A stretch of 48,202 nucleotides of DNA from JARRNO01 sp037384885. GTDB lineage: Bacteria > Acidobacteriota > UBA4820 > DSQY01. A model generated the notes under the pieces. That model made no database searches, had not been told where the DNA came from, and saw only the letters and a program-made list of their open reading frames with translations. Location: the NCBI GenBank assembly GCA_037384885.1, contig JARRNO010000001.1:1-48202 (forward strand), given 5' to 3'. The translations under genes were made by a program, and so were the position numbers. Position 1 is the stretch's first letter. Each line of letters starts with the position of its first letter. Of the stretch, positions 40,921 to 48,202 are shown in pieces.

Positions 40921-41529
40921 ATGGCTGACAAGGCCCCCCTCAAACCTGGAACGCGGCAGCTGCTGTGGATCATTGCGGCGGTAGTCATTCTGACTGTACT
41001 GGTCGTCGTCTTTTCCTGGATGACGGCGGGCGGCGGATCAAGCGCCCCAGGAATGCCGGCGAAGGGAAGCATCGAAGAGGAGCAGGTCAACCGCTCCACG
41101 TTTCAACCCGAGCAGCCGGCGAACAGGCCGGCGGTAACGGGTGCATCCGAAAGCAACAGCCCCATTATCACGCCTCCGAAATCGGCCCCCAGCCCGGTCG
41201 AAACGGCCCCGGCGCCTTCCAAGCAGGAACCCGCCCCCAAAGCCGAACCACCCAAGCCGGCCTCCAAACCTGCGCCGGCGCCCGCACCCAAATCCAAGAA
41301 GGTTGTTTCACCCTTCGGCGTTCAGGTCGGCGCCTTTGCCAACGAGGCGAACGCCCGCGTCACCCGCTCCCGGCTTGAAGCGAAGGGCTACCGCGTCATC
41401 TTTCTGTCCCGCGCTGGAAAGATTAAAGTGGTCGTGGTGGGACCGCAGTCCCGTCAAGAAGCCGAAAAGCTCAGGGACACCTTGCGCAAAAAGGGATTCC
41501 CGCACGCCTTCACCGTTCCGCTCGAGTAG
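40921..41529 (+). CDS. SPOR-domain membrane protein
   Basis: A 202-residue protein with a short cytoplasmic start, one membrane helix (about 15-36) and a Pro/Ala/Lys-rich linker (about 55-128). The C-terminal SPOR domain (FGVQVGAFANEANARVTRSR, AGKIKVVVVGPQSRQEAEKL) binds peptidoglycan stripped of side peptides, typically at division sites. The linker would span the periplasm. AGGAGGCCGCC precedes the ATG, 10 bases after the DUF4388 stop. It fits a cell-division or envelope role. Confidence 0.9.
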   Translation: MADKAPLKPGTRQLLWIIAAVVILTVLVVVFSWMTAGGGSSAPGMPAKGSIEEEQVNRSTFQPEQPANRPAVTGASESNSPIITPPKSAPSPVETAPAPSKQEPAPKAEPPKPASKPAPAPAPKSKKVVSPFGVQVGAFANEANARVTRSRLEAKGYRVIFLSRAGKIKVVVVGPQSRQEAEKLRDTLRKKGFPHAFTVPLE

Positions 41530-41561
41530 GGCTCAGCGCCAGGCAGGATTGGAAAGAACTC

Positions 41562-41831
41562 ATGACCGCGAAAACCAAGCAGCCCGGATTTGAAGAGAAG
41601 CTCAAGACCCTGGAAGAAACCGTGCAGAAGCTCGAAGCCGGGAATCTTTCTCTCGAAGAAAGCCTGGATCTGTTCGAGCAGGGCATTCACCTCAGCCGCG
41701 AACTCCAGAAGGCCCTGGAGTCAGCCCACGTCAGGATCACAAGGCTTCTCGACGACGGCTCCGAGGTCCCCCTCGAGAAGCCCGGCATGACGAGCGGCGA
41801 CGGGGACGAGGAAAACGGGAGCCCCGAGTGA
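41562..41831 (+). CDS. xseB: Exodeoxyribonuclease VII small subunit
   Basis: An 89-residue helical protein with the XseB pattern FEEKLKTLEETVQKLEAGNLSLEESLDLFEQGI. It associates with XseA to degrade single-stranded DNA. xseA is not adjacent, although it often is. The acidic tail ends in a stop overlapping the GTG of ispA (GTGA). Confidence 0.94.
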   Translation: MTAKTKQPGFEEKLKTLEETVQKLEAGNLSLEESLDLFEQGIHLSRELQKALESAHVRITRLLDDGSEVPLEKPGMTSGDGDEENGSPE

Positions 41832-42718
41832 CACCCGCAGCGCTCCACAAGTGGACGCCCCGCGTTGAGCGTACGTTGGAGAGCCTATTCCAGGCTCCCG
41901 GAAACGCCCCCCCGCATCTTGTAGACGCCATGCGGTACTCCGTCATGGCCGGCGGAAAGCGCATCCGTCCCGTTCTGGCCATGTGCGCTTACGAGCTGTG
42001 CGGCGGCCGGGACGCCGAAGCCGTTCTCCCCGCCGCGGCGGCGCTTGAATGCTTTCACACCTACAGCCTGATCCACGACGATCTCCCCGCAATGGACAAT
42101 GACGATCTCCGGCGCGGGAAACCCACGAACCACAAGGTTTATGGGGAGGCCGCCGCCATATTGGCCGGCGACGCGCTCCAGACACTGGCCGCATGGCTCC
42201 TGGTCACGTATCCGCAAGGAGACGCCTACACGGCCGCCAGGAATAAAACGGCCGCCCTTGTGCTCTACGCGCTCGGCCACCAGGGTATGGCGGGAGGCCA
42301 GGCGTTGGATCTCGAACAGACGGGCGGCATGCCCGTCACCCTTGCTGAGATGGAACGCATCCACGACCTCAAGACAGGCCGGCTTCTGCAGGCCAGCCTT
42401 GAGGCGGGCGGGGTCTGGGCGGGGGCCGGAGATGATGAACTCAAGCTCCTGGCGGGTTACGGCCGCGCCGTCGGCCTCGCCTTCCAGGTCGTAGACGACA
42501 TTCTCGACGTCACCTCGAATGCTGAAGCTTTGGGAAAGACCCCTGGAAAAGACGCTGCGCAGGACAAAAACACCTTCCCCGCAATCCTGGGCCTGGAGGC
42601 TTCCAGGAAACGCGCCGAAGACTTGCTTCACGAGGCGCTTAACGTTCTTGCCCCCTTCGGCGATCGAGCGTCTGACCTCTGTGAACTCGCCCATTTCGTG
42701 GTCCATCGTGACCGCTGA
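41828..42718 (+). CDS. ispA: Farnesyl-diphosphate synthase-type polyprenyl synthetase
   Basis: A 296-residue trans-prenyltransferase. The first Asp-rich motif is in HTYSLIHDDLPAMDNDDLRRG, nearly identical to E. coli IspA, including the Tyr five residues before it that favours a C15 product. The second is VVDDILDVT. Also seen are MAGGKRIRPVL and HDLKTGRLLQA. It extends isoprenoid diphosphates for quinones and polyprenyl carriers. GTG start overlapping xseB; its end overlaps tlyA. The common dxs gene is missing between ispA and tlyA. Confidence 0.95.
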   Translation: MTPAALHKWTPRVERTLESLFQAPGNAPPHLVDAMRYSVMAGGKRIRPVLAMCAYELCGGRDAEAVLPAAAALECFHTYSLIHDDLPAMDNDDLRRGKPTNHKVYGEAAAILAGDALQTLAAWLLVTYPQGDAYTAARNKTAALVLYALGHQGMAGGQALDLEQTGGMPVTLAEMERIHDLKTGRLLQASLEAGGVWAGAGDDELKLLAGYGRAVGLAFQVVDDILDVTSNAEALGKTPGKDAAQDKNTFPAILGLEASRKRAEDLLHEALNVLAPFGDRASDLCELAHFVVHRDR

Positions 42719-43493
42719 GACAAAAAAGGCCAAGGTCCGGGCGGATCAGCTGGTTCTCGATCTAGGAATGGCTCCCACCCGTGAAAATGCGCGTGCGCTT
42801 ATTATCTCTGGGGTCAACTTTCTGGGAGAGCAGCGAGTGGACAAACCAGGGACCCGGCTGCCGGCCGGCAGCGCCCTTGAAATCCGGGGGGCCGTTTCGC
42901 CATTCGTCAGCCGCGGCGGCTTGAAGCTCGAGGGCGCTTTGGATGGCTTCAAACTCGATGTGGCCGGCCTGAGCTGCCTGGACGTGGGAGCATCGACGGG
43001 GGGATTCACCCACTGTCTCCTTCTACGGGGCGCTGCTCGTGTTATTGCGGTGGACGTGGGGTACGGCCAGCTGCACCAGAAACTCCGCGAGGACCCTCGG
43101 GTAACGGTCATGGAGCGTGTCAACGCCCGCTACCTGGAAAAAGAAAACCTTCCTTACGCCCCCGACCTTGTCACTGTGGACGCCTCATTCATCTCCCTGC
43201 GTCTGATCCTCCCGGCCGTTCTCAGAGCCGCCCCCGGCGCAAGGGTGATCGCACTGGTCAAACCACAGTTCGAAGCCGGCCGGGGGAAGGTGGGAAAAGG
43301 CGGCGTGGTGAGAGACGAAGAAGTCCGCCGGCGCCTCGTTTCTGAAGTGGCCGACTTCGCCGTCTCTTTGGGGTATACTGAAGCAGGAATGGTCCCCAGT
43401 CCCATTAAGGGCCCAAAGGGTAACCGTGAATTTTTCCTCTTCCTGGAACCCTCCGGGCCGCATCGAGCGAGCGGCGATGAGCGAGAAAAATAG
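42708..43493 (+). CDS. tlyA: TlyA-family rRNA 2'-O-methyltransferase
   Basis: A 261-residue protein: N-terminal S4 RNA-binding domain (VRADQLVLDLGMAPTRENAR, ISGVNFLGEQRV) and an FtsJ-like methyltransferase domain with SAM motif CLDVGASTGGFTHCLL, AVDVGYGQLHQKLRED and LVTVDASFISL. TlyA proteins methylate ribosomal RNA, and some are annotated as haemolysins. I place the start at the GTG at 42708, because earlier in-frame residues overlap ispA and lack homology; no clear ribosome site is seen, consistent with coupling to ispA. Confidence 0.93.
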   Translation: MTAETKKAKVRADQLVLDLGMAPTRENARALIISGVNFLGEQRVDKPGTRLPAGSALEIRGAVSPFVSRGGLKLEGALDGFKLDVAGLSCLDVGASTGGFTHCLLLRGAARVIAVDVGYGQLHQKLREDPRVTVMERVNARYLEKENLPYAPDLVTVDASFISLRLILPAVLRAAPGARVIALVKPQFEAGRGKVGKGGVVRDEEVRRRLVSEVADFAVSLGYTEAGMVPSPIKGPKGNREFFLFLEPSGPHRASGDEREK

Positions 43494-44355
43494 GGCCACG
43501 ACCGTCGGAATTGTCGTCAAGCCTCAACCTCAGACAGCTGTTCCCGTTCTGAGCAGCCTCGTGTCGTGGCTCGACGAGAACAAACTGGATTATCGGATCG
43601 ACCCCATCGGCACCCAGCTCCTCCAGAGATCCGGCAACGGCGCCGTGGAACGGAGCGAGATGCCCGAACTCTGCGACGTCATCGTGGTCCTCGGCGGAGA
43701 TGGTACGCTCCTGTCAGCGGCAAGGCATCTGCACCGGCGCGAAATCCCCATCATCGGCGTCAACTTGGGCCGGCTCGGGTTTTTGACCGAAATCCCCACG
43801 GCCGAGATGATCGCCACCCTGGATGCGTATTTGGAAGGCCGGGCGGACATCCAGTACCGCATGATGCTCCTGGTGCGCCTGATTCGAGGAGGCGAATGCC
43901 TCGCCACATTCAACTGCCTGAACGACGCGGTGTTGAACAAGGCCGCTCTCGCCCGCATCATCCACTTCAGCGTAGAAGTGGGGGGCCAGTGGCTCACCGA
44001 TATGAGGGCGGACGGGCTGATCGTCGCCACACCCACCGGGTCAACCGCCTATAATCTTGCAGCGGGGGGTCCCATTCTCACACCGGGCATGGGAGCCGTC
44101 ATCATTTCACCGCTCTGTCCTCACACGCTCAGCATGCGCCCGTTGATCATGGAGGGACGCGACACCATCAGGGTGACCCTCCTCCAGGATTCGGGCGAGG
44201 TCTATCTCACGGCAGACGGGCAGATGGGCCATCCGCTCCAGATCAACGACCAGGTCCTTATTTCCAAATCCCCCCACCGCACGCCGCTCGTGGTCAGGGA
44301 AAACCGGGATTACTTCGCCCTGCTTCGGCAAAAGCTCGGGTGGGGAGCGCGTTAG
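43477..44355 (+). CDS. nadK: NAD kinase
   Basis: A 292-residue kinase making NADP from NAD and ATP. Signature GGDGTLLSAARHLH, the substrate-binding NLGRLGFLTEI, CLNDAVLNKAALAR and the Gly-rich TPTGSTAYNLAAGGPI are present. Start at MSEKNRATTVGIVVKP, inside the end of tlyA. The pair tlyA-nadK is common in deltaproteobacteria, acidobacteria and Gram-positives. Confidence 0.96.
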   Translation: MSEKNRATTVGIVVKPQPQTAVPVLSSLVSWLDENKLDYRIDPIGTQLLQRSGNGAVERSEMPELCDVIVVLGGDGTLLSAARHLHRREIPIIGVNLGRLGFLTEIPTAEMIATLDAYLEGRADIQYRMMLLVRLIRGGECLATFNCLNDAVLNKAALARIIHFSVEVGGQWLTDMRADGLIVATPTGSTAYNLAAGGPILTPGMGAVIISPLCPHTLSMRPLIMEGRDTIRVTLLQDSGEVYLTADGQMGHPLQINDQVLISKSPHRTPLVVRENRDYFALLRQKLGWGAR

Positions 44356-44379
44356 GCCGGCGGATTCTTCAGCGGGCGC

Positions 44380-44408
44380 TTGACAAGGCGCACCCCCCTT
44401 CGTAAGCT
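44380..44408 (+). promoter_or_regulatory. Promoter of the DUF1573 lipoprotein gene
   Basis: Consensus TTGACA (44380-44385), 17-base spacer and TAAGCT (44403-44408). The leader would be about 25 bases and holds GGAGG before the ATG at 44440. Confidence 0.65.
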
Positions 44409-44439
44409 CAGAGTTGATATCTTTCTTGGAGGTAATTCT

Positions 44440-45519
44440 ATGAAATGGTCCGGTTGCATCATGGTTCTTGCTGCAGCAGCAATGATTGCCGGCTGCACCG
44501 TCAAGCAGAACGCCAAGACTCCACAGGCTTCGGCGCCCGTGACCCCCGCTTCCGCCGCCCCCGCCCCCAAACCTTCCGCGGGACCTGTCGCCAGCGTCGA
44601 AAACACGTCTTATAAGGCGGGAAATGTCCGGCAGGGAGAGCTCATCACCCATAAATTCTTCGTCAAGAATACCGGCGACGCCGTCCTGCACATCAAACGC
44701 GTTCAGCCCTCTTGCGGCTGCACCGTCACCAAGTGGGACCACGAGGTCGCCCCCGGGAAGACCGGAACGATCCTGGCCACCGTCCACACCGACAATTTCA
44801 TGGGGCCCATCCATAAAACCGTTTTCGTGACGACGGACGATCCCCACCATCCGTCCTTCCAGCTCAGCATCACGGCGGACGTGCAGGCAATCCTGAACAT
44901 TTCTCCGGAACCCTATGGACAGTTCGGCATCGTGTACACGGGAAAGACGCCCGAAAAGGAATTCACCATCCATTCCACCGACGGCACGCCGTTCCAGATC
45001 ACGCAGGTCCAGTCTCAGAACGGCAAGCTCCCCTACACGGTCAAACAGGAAAACCCGACCACCGTCCTCTTCAAGGTCAAGGTTCCTCCGGACTACCCGG
45101 TTGGGCCCATCCAGGGACGATTCGTGCTCGACACAACTCACCCGAAGGCCAGGCAGCTCCATCTGAGCGTGTTCGGCACGGAGAGGAACCCTCTGACCGT
45201 ATGGCCGAAGGAACTGGTGTTTCATGGCTTGAGCCTGGATTACATCCGAAAGAACGCCGGCAACCCTTCCCTGACAGCCGCCCTGACCGGCACCATCAAC
45301 GTCTCATTCCAGACGGCTCCCAAGCTCCAGATCAAATCGGTCAGATCTTCGCTGCCCTTTCTGCATACAACCTTCAACTCTACCCGCCCCAACCAGAGCT
45401 ACAGCATCCAGGTCAAAATCGATCCGGCGCGGGTCAAGGTGGGGCGCTTCGACGGCACCATCACCATCCGCACGAACATGAAAACGATCAAGGTTCCCGT
45501 TTCCGGCCAGATTTTCTAA
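44440..45519 (+). CDS. DUF1573-type lipoprotein with repeated Ig-like domains
   Basis: A 359-residue exported protein. The signal peptide MKWSGCIMVLAAAAMIAGC ends in a good lipobox (IAGC). A Pro/Ala linker leads to an Ig-like DUF1573 domain with FFVKNTGDAVLHIKRVQPSCGC and VFVTTDDPHH. Weaker copies follow around 150-250 (FTIHSTDGTPFQITQVQS) and 260-359 (LTVWPKELVFHG, RFDGTITIRTN). DUF1573 domains are common in Bacteroidetes, planctomycetes and acidobacteria with no known activity. GGAGG is seven bases before the ATG; a strong terminator follows. Single-gene unit. Confidence 0.88.
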   Translation: MKWSGCIMVLAAAAMIAGCTVKQNAKTPQASAPVTPASAAPAPKPSAGPVASVENTSYKAGNVRQGELITHKFFVKNTGDAVLHIKRVQPSCGCTVTKWDHEVAPGKTGTILATVHTDNFMGPIHKTVFVTTDDPHHPSFQLSITADVQAILNISPEPYGQFGIVYTGKTPEKEFTIHSTDGTPFQITQVQSQNGKLPYTVKQENPTTVLFKVKVPPDYPVGPIQGRFVLDTTHPKARQLHLSVFGTERNPLTVWPKELVFHGLSLDYIRKNAGNPSLTAALTGTINVSFQTAPKLQIKSVRSSLPFLHTTFNSTRPNQSYSIQVKIDPARVKVGRFDGTITIRTNMKTIKVPVSGQIF

Positions 45520-45545
45520 TCCGGAAATCAGTGAGCAACATCACA

Positions 45546-45578
45546 GGGCCGGGGAAGAGCGATCCCCGGCCCTTCTGT
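45546..45578 (+). terminator. Terminator after the DUF1573 gene
   Basis: A perfect 10-bp stem GGGCCGGGGA (45546-45555) with TCCCCGGCCC (45563-45572) around a 7-base loop, followed by TTCTGT. The T run is weak but the stem is very stable. Confidence 0.8.
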
Positions 45579-45659
45579 ATCGCGCTCGGCGGAAATGCCT
45601 TATGGGGGCCTCCGGTGTTGCCGGGGCGTCTTTGGATCACCTGGAAACAATGAAGAAGA

Positions 45660-45688
45660 TTGACTCTCCCCGTTTCATTGTGTAAATT
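45660..45688 (+). promoter_or_regulatory. Promoter of the zinc-ribbon/pseudopilin gene
   Basis: TTGACT (45660-45665), 17-base spacer and TAAATT (45683-45688). The start falls about 25 bases before the ATG, with GGAGG in the leader. Confidence 0.7.
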
Positions 45689-45719
45689 GGTGTCAATTGC
45701 TGTCAAAAAGGAGGGAGCG

Positions 45720-46457
45720 ATGGCGTGGAGGTGCGGTCAATGTCAGTTCGAAGAAAACCCTGATTCCGGCAAGTTCTGTGCGCAGTGCGGCGCGCCCCGT
45801 CCGGACGCCGTGGAGCCCGCCGAAGCGAAACAACCTGCTCCACCTCCCGCAGAGCCTCCCGCCCCCTCACCGCCGCCCCAGGCGCCTGAAGCCGCGGTTC
45901 CGCCGCCCCCGCCGCCAAAGCCGAAGTCACGGAAGGGCCTGATCATCGGGATCGTGGTGGCGGTCGTCCTTCTCTGCGCCGTCTGCCTTATTGGGATTAT
46001 CGCCGCCATCGCGATTCCCAACTTTCATAACGCCGTTCAACGCGCCAAGCAAAAACGCGCCATGGGTGAAGTCCGGACCATGGCCACGGCCGTCCAGTCC
46101 TACATGACCGATCACAATCAGGCCGCGCCGGACACGGGCCACAACAAGACTTCCTATTACACAACAGCGGAAGCCTCCGCCTTGGCGAAGCTGCTGCAGC
46201 CCGATTATATAAAACAAGTGCCTTCGAAAGACCCGTGGGGGCATCCGTACATTTACGGCGTTTCTCCCGACGACAAGGAATTCATCATTATCTGCACGGG
46301 CTCCGACGGCGTCCGGGAAATCAAGCAAATTCCACAGCAATACACCACCACGCATTGTTTCCAGAGCGACATCGTCTGGCAGAACGATGCGTTTGTGCAG
46401 GTCCCCGGAGGTAAGCAGAAGAACTGCTCGGAAGCCCAGGTGAAGCAGGAGCCCTAA
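45720..46457 (+). CDS. Zinc-ribbon protein fused to a type IV pilin/GspG-like domain
   Basis: A 245-residue protein with an unusual order. Residues 1-25 are a zinc ribbon (Cys5, Cys8, Cys20, Cys23). Residues 28-70 are a Pro/Ala-rich linker. Residues 73-101 are one membrane helix ending LIGIIAAIAIPNF, which closely resembles the N-terminal helix of type IV pilins and GspG. The rest follows the pilin pattern (QKRAMGEVRTMATAVQSYM, then KDPWGHPYIYGVSPDDKEFIIICTGSDG). The prepilin peptidase site and the Glu at mature position 5 are missing, so it is probably anchored, with the zinc ribbon in the cytoplasm and the pilin-like domain outside. Not part of a pilus operon; function unknown. Confidence 0.82.
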   Translation: MAWRCGQCQFEENPDSGKFCAQCGAPRPDAVEPAEAKQPAPPPAEPPAPSPPPQAPEAAVPPPPPPKPKSRKGLIIGIVVAVVLLCAVCLIGIIAAIAIPNFHNAVQRAKQKRAMGEVRTMATAVQSYMTDHNQAAPDTGHNKTSYYTTAEASALAKLLQPDYIKQVPSKDPWGHPYIYGVSPDDKEFIIICTGSDGVREIKQIPQQYTTTHCFQSDIVWQNDAFVQVPGGKQKNCSEAQVKQEP

Positions 46458-46539
46458 GCCGTTCACGGCATCTTGCACCCGCCTCGCCCCGTTTCCGTTT
46501 TTTCCTGCCCCATCTCACCCTGTCCGCTCCGGGGCAGCC

Positions 46540-46571
46540 GGATCACCCTTGCCGAACAGGGTGATCCTCTT
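46540..46571 (+). terminator. Terminator upstream of leuS
   Basis: A perfect 10-bp stem GGATCACCCT (46540-46549) with AGGGTGATCC (46558-46567) and an 8-base loop, followed by TCTTTAT. It ends the pseudopilin transcript and overlaps the leuS promoter. Confidence 0.8.
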
Positions 46572-46577
46572 TATAAT
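46549..46577 (+). promoter_or_regulatory. leuS promoter overlapping the terminator hairpin
   Basis: TATAAT (46572-46577) with TTGCCG (46549-46554) 17 bases upstream. The -35 box lies mostly in the hairpin loop. Transcription would begin near 46584, just before AGGAGG (46587-46592). Confidence 0.6.
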
Positions 46578-46600
46578 TCACGGCTCAGGAGGACCGCCGT

Positions 46601-48202
46601 ATGCCCTACGATCCGCACTCCATTGAAACCCGTCTCCAGGAACGGTGGCACGACCGGGGAATCGCCTCCGTCAGCGAGGATCCGGACCGGAAGAAGTTCT
46701 ACTGCCTTGAAATGTTCATGTACCCCTCCGGCAAGATCCACATGGGGCACGTCCGCAACTACACGATCGGCGACGTGGTGGCGCGTTTCTGGCGCATGCG
46801 GGGCGTTAATGTCCTCCACCCCTTTGGCTTCGACGCCTTCGGGCTGCCTGCCGAAAACGCCGCCATCAAGGGAAATACGCACCCAAGGGTCTGGACCGAC
46901 GCGAACATCCAGTACATGAAAACCCAGCTTAACCGTCTCGGCTTTCTCTACGACTGGAACCGCGAAGTCCGGACGTGCGACCCGGACTACTACCGTTGGA
47001 ACCAGTGGTTCTTCCTGAAAATGTTTGAGAAGGGGCTCGCTTATCGCGCCGAGCGCTATGTGAACTGGTGCCCCCAGTGCGCCACCGTTCTGGCCAACGA
47101 ACAGGTGGAAGGTGGAACTTGCTGGAGATGCGGCAGCGCCGTAACCCAGAGGGAAATGGCACAGTGGTTTTTGCGCATCACGGACTATGCGCAGGAACTG
47201 CTTGACGACCTGGATTCTCTCCAGGAGTGGCCGCCTGAAGTGGTGACCATGCAGCGCAACTGGATCGGAAGGTCTCAAGGCGCGTATGTCAATTTCCCCC
47301 TTGCCGAAGGCGGTTCTTCCATCCGCGTTTTTACGACCCGCATCGATACGATTTACGGCGCCACTTACATCGTACTCGCTCCGGAACACGATCTCGTGGA
47401 CGCCATGACCACGGATCAGCAGCGGGGCGAGGTAGATGCCTTCCGGAAAAAGATGCTTTCGCAAACCGCCCACGAGCGCTCCATGAGCCGGGAAAAGGAA
47501 GGGGTCTTTACGGGGGCTTTCGCCCTCAATCCCTTCTCGGGAGAAAAGATCCCGGTCTATTTGGCCAACTTTGTGCTTGCGGATTACGGCACCGGCGCCA
47601 TCATGAGCGTCCCAGCCCATGACCAGCGGGATTTTGAATTCGCAGCGTCGTACGATCTTCCCGTTCGTATCGTCGTCCGCCCTCCCGGCTGGGACGGCGC
47701 CCCGCTCCAGGAGGCGTATAGCGGAGACGGTGTTCTCCAGGACAGCGGTCCATTCACCGGCAAACCCAACCGCGAGGCGATGCCGCTCATGGCGGCTCAC
47801 GCGAAGAAAAGCCACTTTGGAGAATCCGCCGTCACTTTCCGCATCAAGGATTGGGGTATTTCTCGGCAGCGTTACTGGGGGACGCCCATCCCCATGATCT
47901 ACTGTCCAAAATGCGGAACCGTTCCCGTGCCTGAAGAGGCTCTCCCGGTCCTCCTGCCGGCAAACGCGCCGCTGACAGGAAAGGGCGAAAGCCCCTTGGT
48001 CTCCGAGCGCTCCTTCGTCGAGACCACCTGCCCCGTTTGCGGTGGGGCCGCCCGGCGTGAAACGGATACGATGGACACTTTCGTGGATTCTTCGTGGTAT
48101 TTCTTCCGGTACGCCAATCCGCACGAGACCTCATTCCCCATTGACCGGGAGGCTGTGAACTATTGGACGCCGGTCGACTTTTACATCGGCGGCATCGAAC
48201 AC
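46601..48202 (+). CDS. leuS: Leucyl-tRNA synthetase (N-terminal part, runs off the window)
   Basis: The open frame continues past the last base; 534 codons are present of a usual 800-870. It charges tRNA-Leu. The class I HIGH-type motif appears in MYPSGKIHMGHVRNYTIGDV, followed by HPFGFDAFGLPAENAAI. A zinc-like knuckle CPQC/CWRC lies at about 157-180. The CP1 editing domain has TTRIDTIYGATYIVLAPEH and ADYGTGAIMSVPAHDQRDFEFA. IKDWGISRQRYWGTPIPMIYC, a second Cys4 cluster (CPKCG, CPVCGG) and DTFVDSSWYFFRY follow. The KMSKS motif lies beyond the window. AGGAGG is eight bases before the ATG. Confidence 0.97.
   Translation, partial: MPYDPHSIETRLQERWHDRGIASVSEDPDRKKFYCLEMFMYPSGKIHMGHVRNYTIGDVVARFWRMRGVNVLHPFGFDAFGLPAENAAIKGNTHPRVWTDANIQYMKTQLNRLGFLYDWNREVRTCDPDYYRWNQWFFLKMFEKGLAYRAERYVNWCPQCATVLANEQVEGGTCWRCGSAVTQREMAQWFLRITDYAQELLDDLDSLQEWPPEVVTMQRNWIGRSQGAYVNFPLAEGGSSIRVFTTRIDTIYGATYIVLAPEHDLVDAMTTDQQRGEVDAFRKKMLSQTAHERSMSREKEGVFTGAFALNPFSGEKIPVYLANFVLADYGTGAIMSVPAHDQRDFEFAASYDLPVRIVVRPPGWDGAPLQEAYSGDGVLQDSGPFTGKPNREAMPLMAAHAKKSHFGESAVTFRIKDWGISRQRYWGTPIPMIYCPKCGTVPVPEEALPVLLPANAPLTGKGESPLVSERSFVETTCPVCGGAARRETDTMDTFVDSSWYFFRYANPHETSFPIDREAVNYWTPVDFYIGGIEH

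Noticed and set aside
46571..48124. 517-codon minus-strand open frame opposite leuS
   Set aside because: leuS on the plus strand has all expected motifs; the antisense frame has none.

Overview
The window is 48.2 kb of GC-rich, densely coding chromosomal DNA from a Gram-negative bacterium. Outer-membrane signs are several lipoproteins, an ArnT-type lipid glycosyltransferase, a WaaE-type glycosyltransferase and a SPOR protein. Gene content and order (purSQLF with small PurL, xseB-ispA-tlyA-nadK, DUF4388 and GGDEF proteins, NfeD/slipin, PdxST) fit an acidobacterial or deltaproteobacterial-like lineage. I cannot place it more precisely. No rRNA, tRNA, CRISPR array, transposase or phage gene was seen.

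Layout. Positions 1-296 hold the start of a trehalose-phosphate synthase gene that folds back on itself at the window edge, probably an assembly or amplification artefact. From 403 to 16696 all genes lie on the minus strand: a MIF-like tautomerase; a run of alcohol dehydrogenase, phosphoesterase, small membrane protein and UV-lesion glycosylase/DUF1722; a SnoaL-like lipoprotein; error-prone polymerase DnaE2; a large secreted subtilase with a structured RNA leader; pdxST; a DUF72 protein with a LexA-like (XRE-S24) repressor; and a hybrid histidine kinase broken by a frameshifting deletion. From 17262 to 21425 the plus strand carries a NitT/TauT-type ABC transporter (double permease, ATPase, AAA-associated protein) and a flippase-like membrane protein. 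From 33569 down to 21453 the minus strand carries an M16 peptidase, dut, an MBL hydrolase, purB, purS, purQ, purL, purF, a chemoreceptor coupled to purF, and purM. From 33674 to the end the plus strand carries two glycosyltransferases, nfeD-slipin, a diguanylate cyclase with DUF4388 and SPOR partners, xseB, ispA, tlyA, nadK, a DUF1573 lipoprotein, a zinc-ribbon/pseudopilin fusion and the start of leuS. A small zinc-ribbon gene lies on the minus strand between the two glycosyltransferases.

The most interesting signal is a small putative DNA-damage regulon. The promoters of dnaE2 and of the XRE-S24 repressor, 6.3 kb apart, share one architecture: a -35 box, a 17-bp spacer holding the palindrome GTCAT-NN-ATGAC directly against a TATATT -10 box, then an identical 13-bp segment around an ATG at the same distance. 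This suggests that a self-cleaving repressor controls itself, the DUF72 gene and the mutagenic polymerase. Other points are a structured leader with cobalamin-riboswitch-like pieces before the secreted protease, a chemoreceptor inside the purine operon, and compact terminator/promoter arrangements before dnaE2 and leuS.
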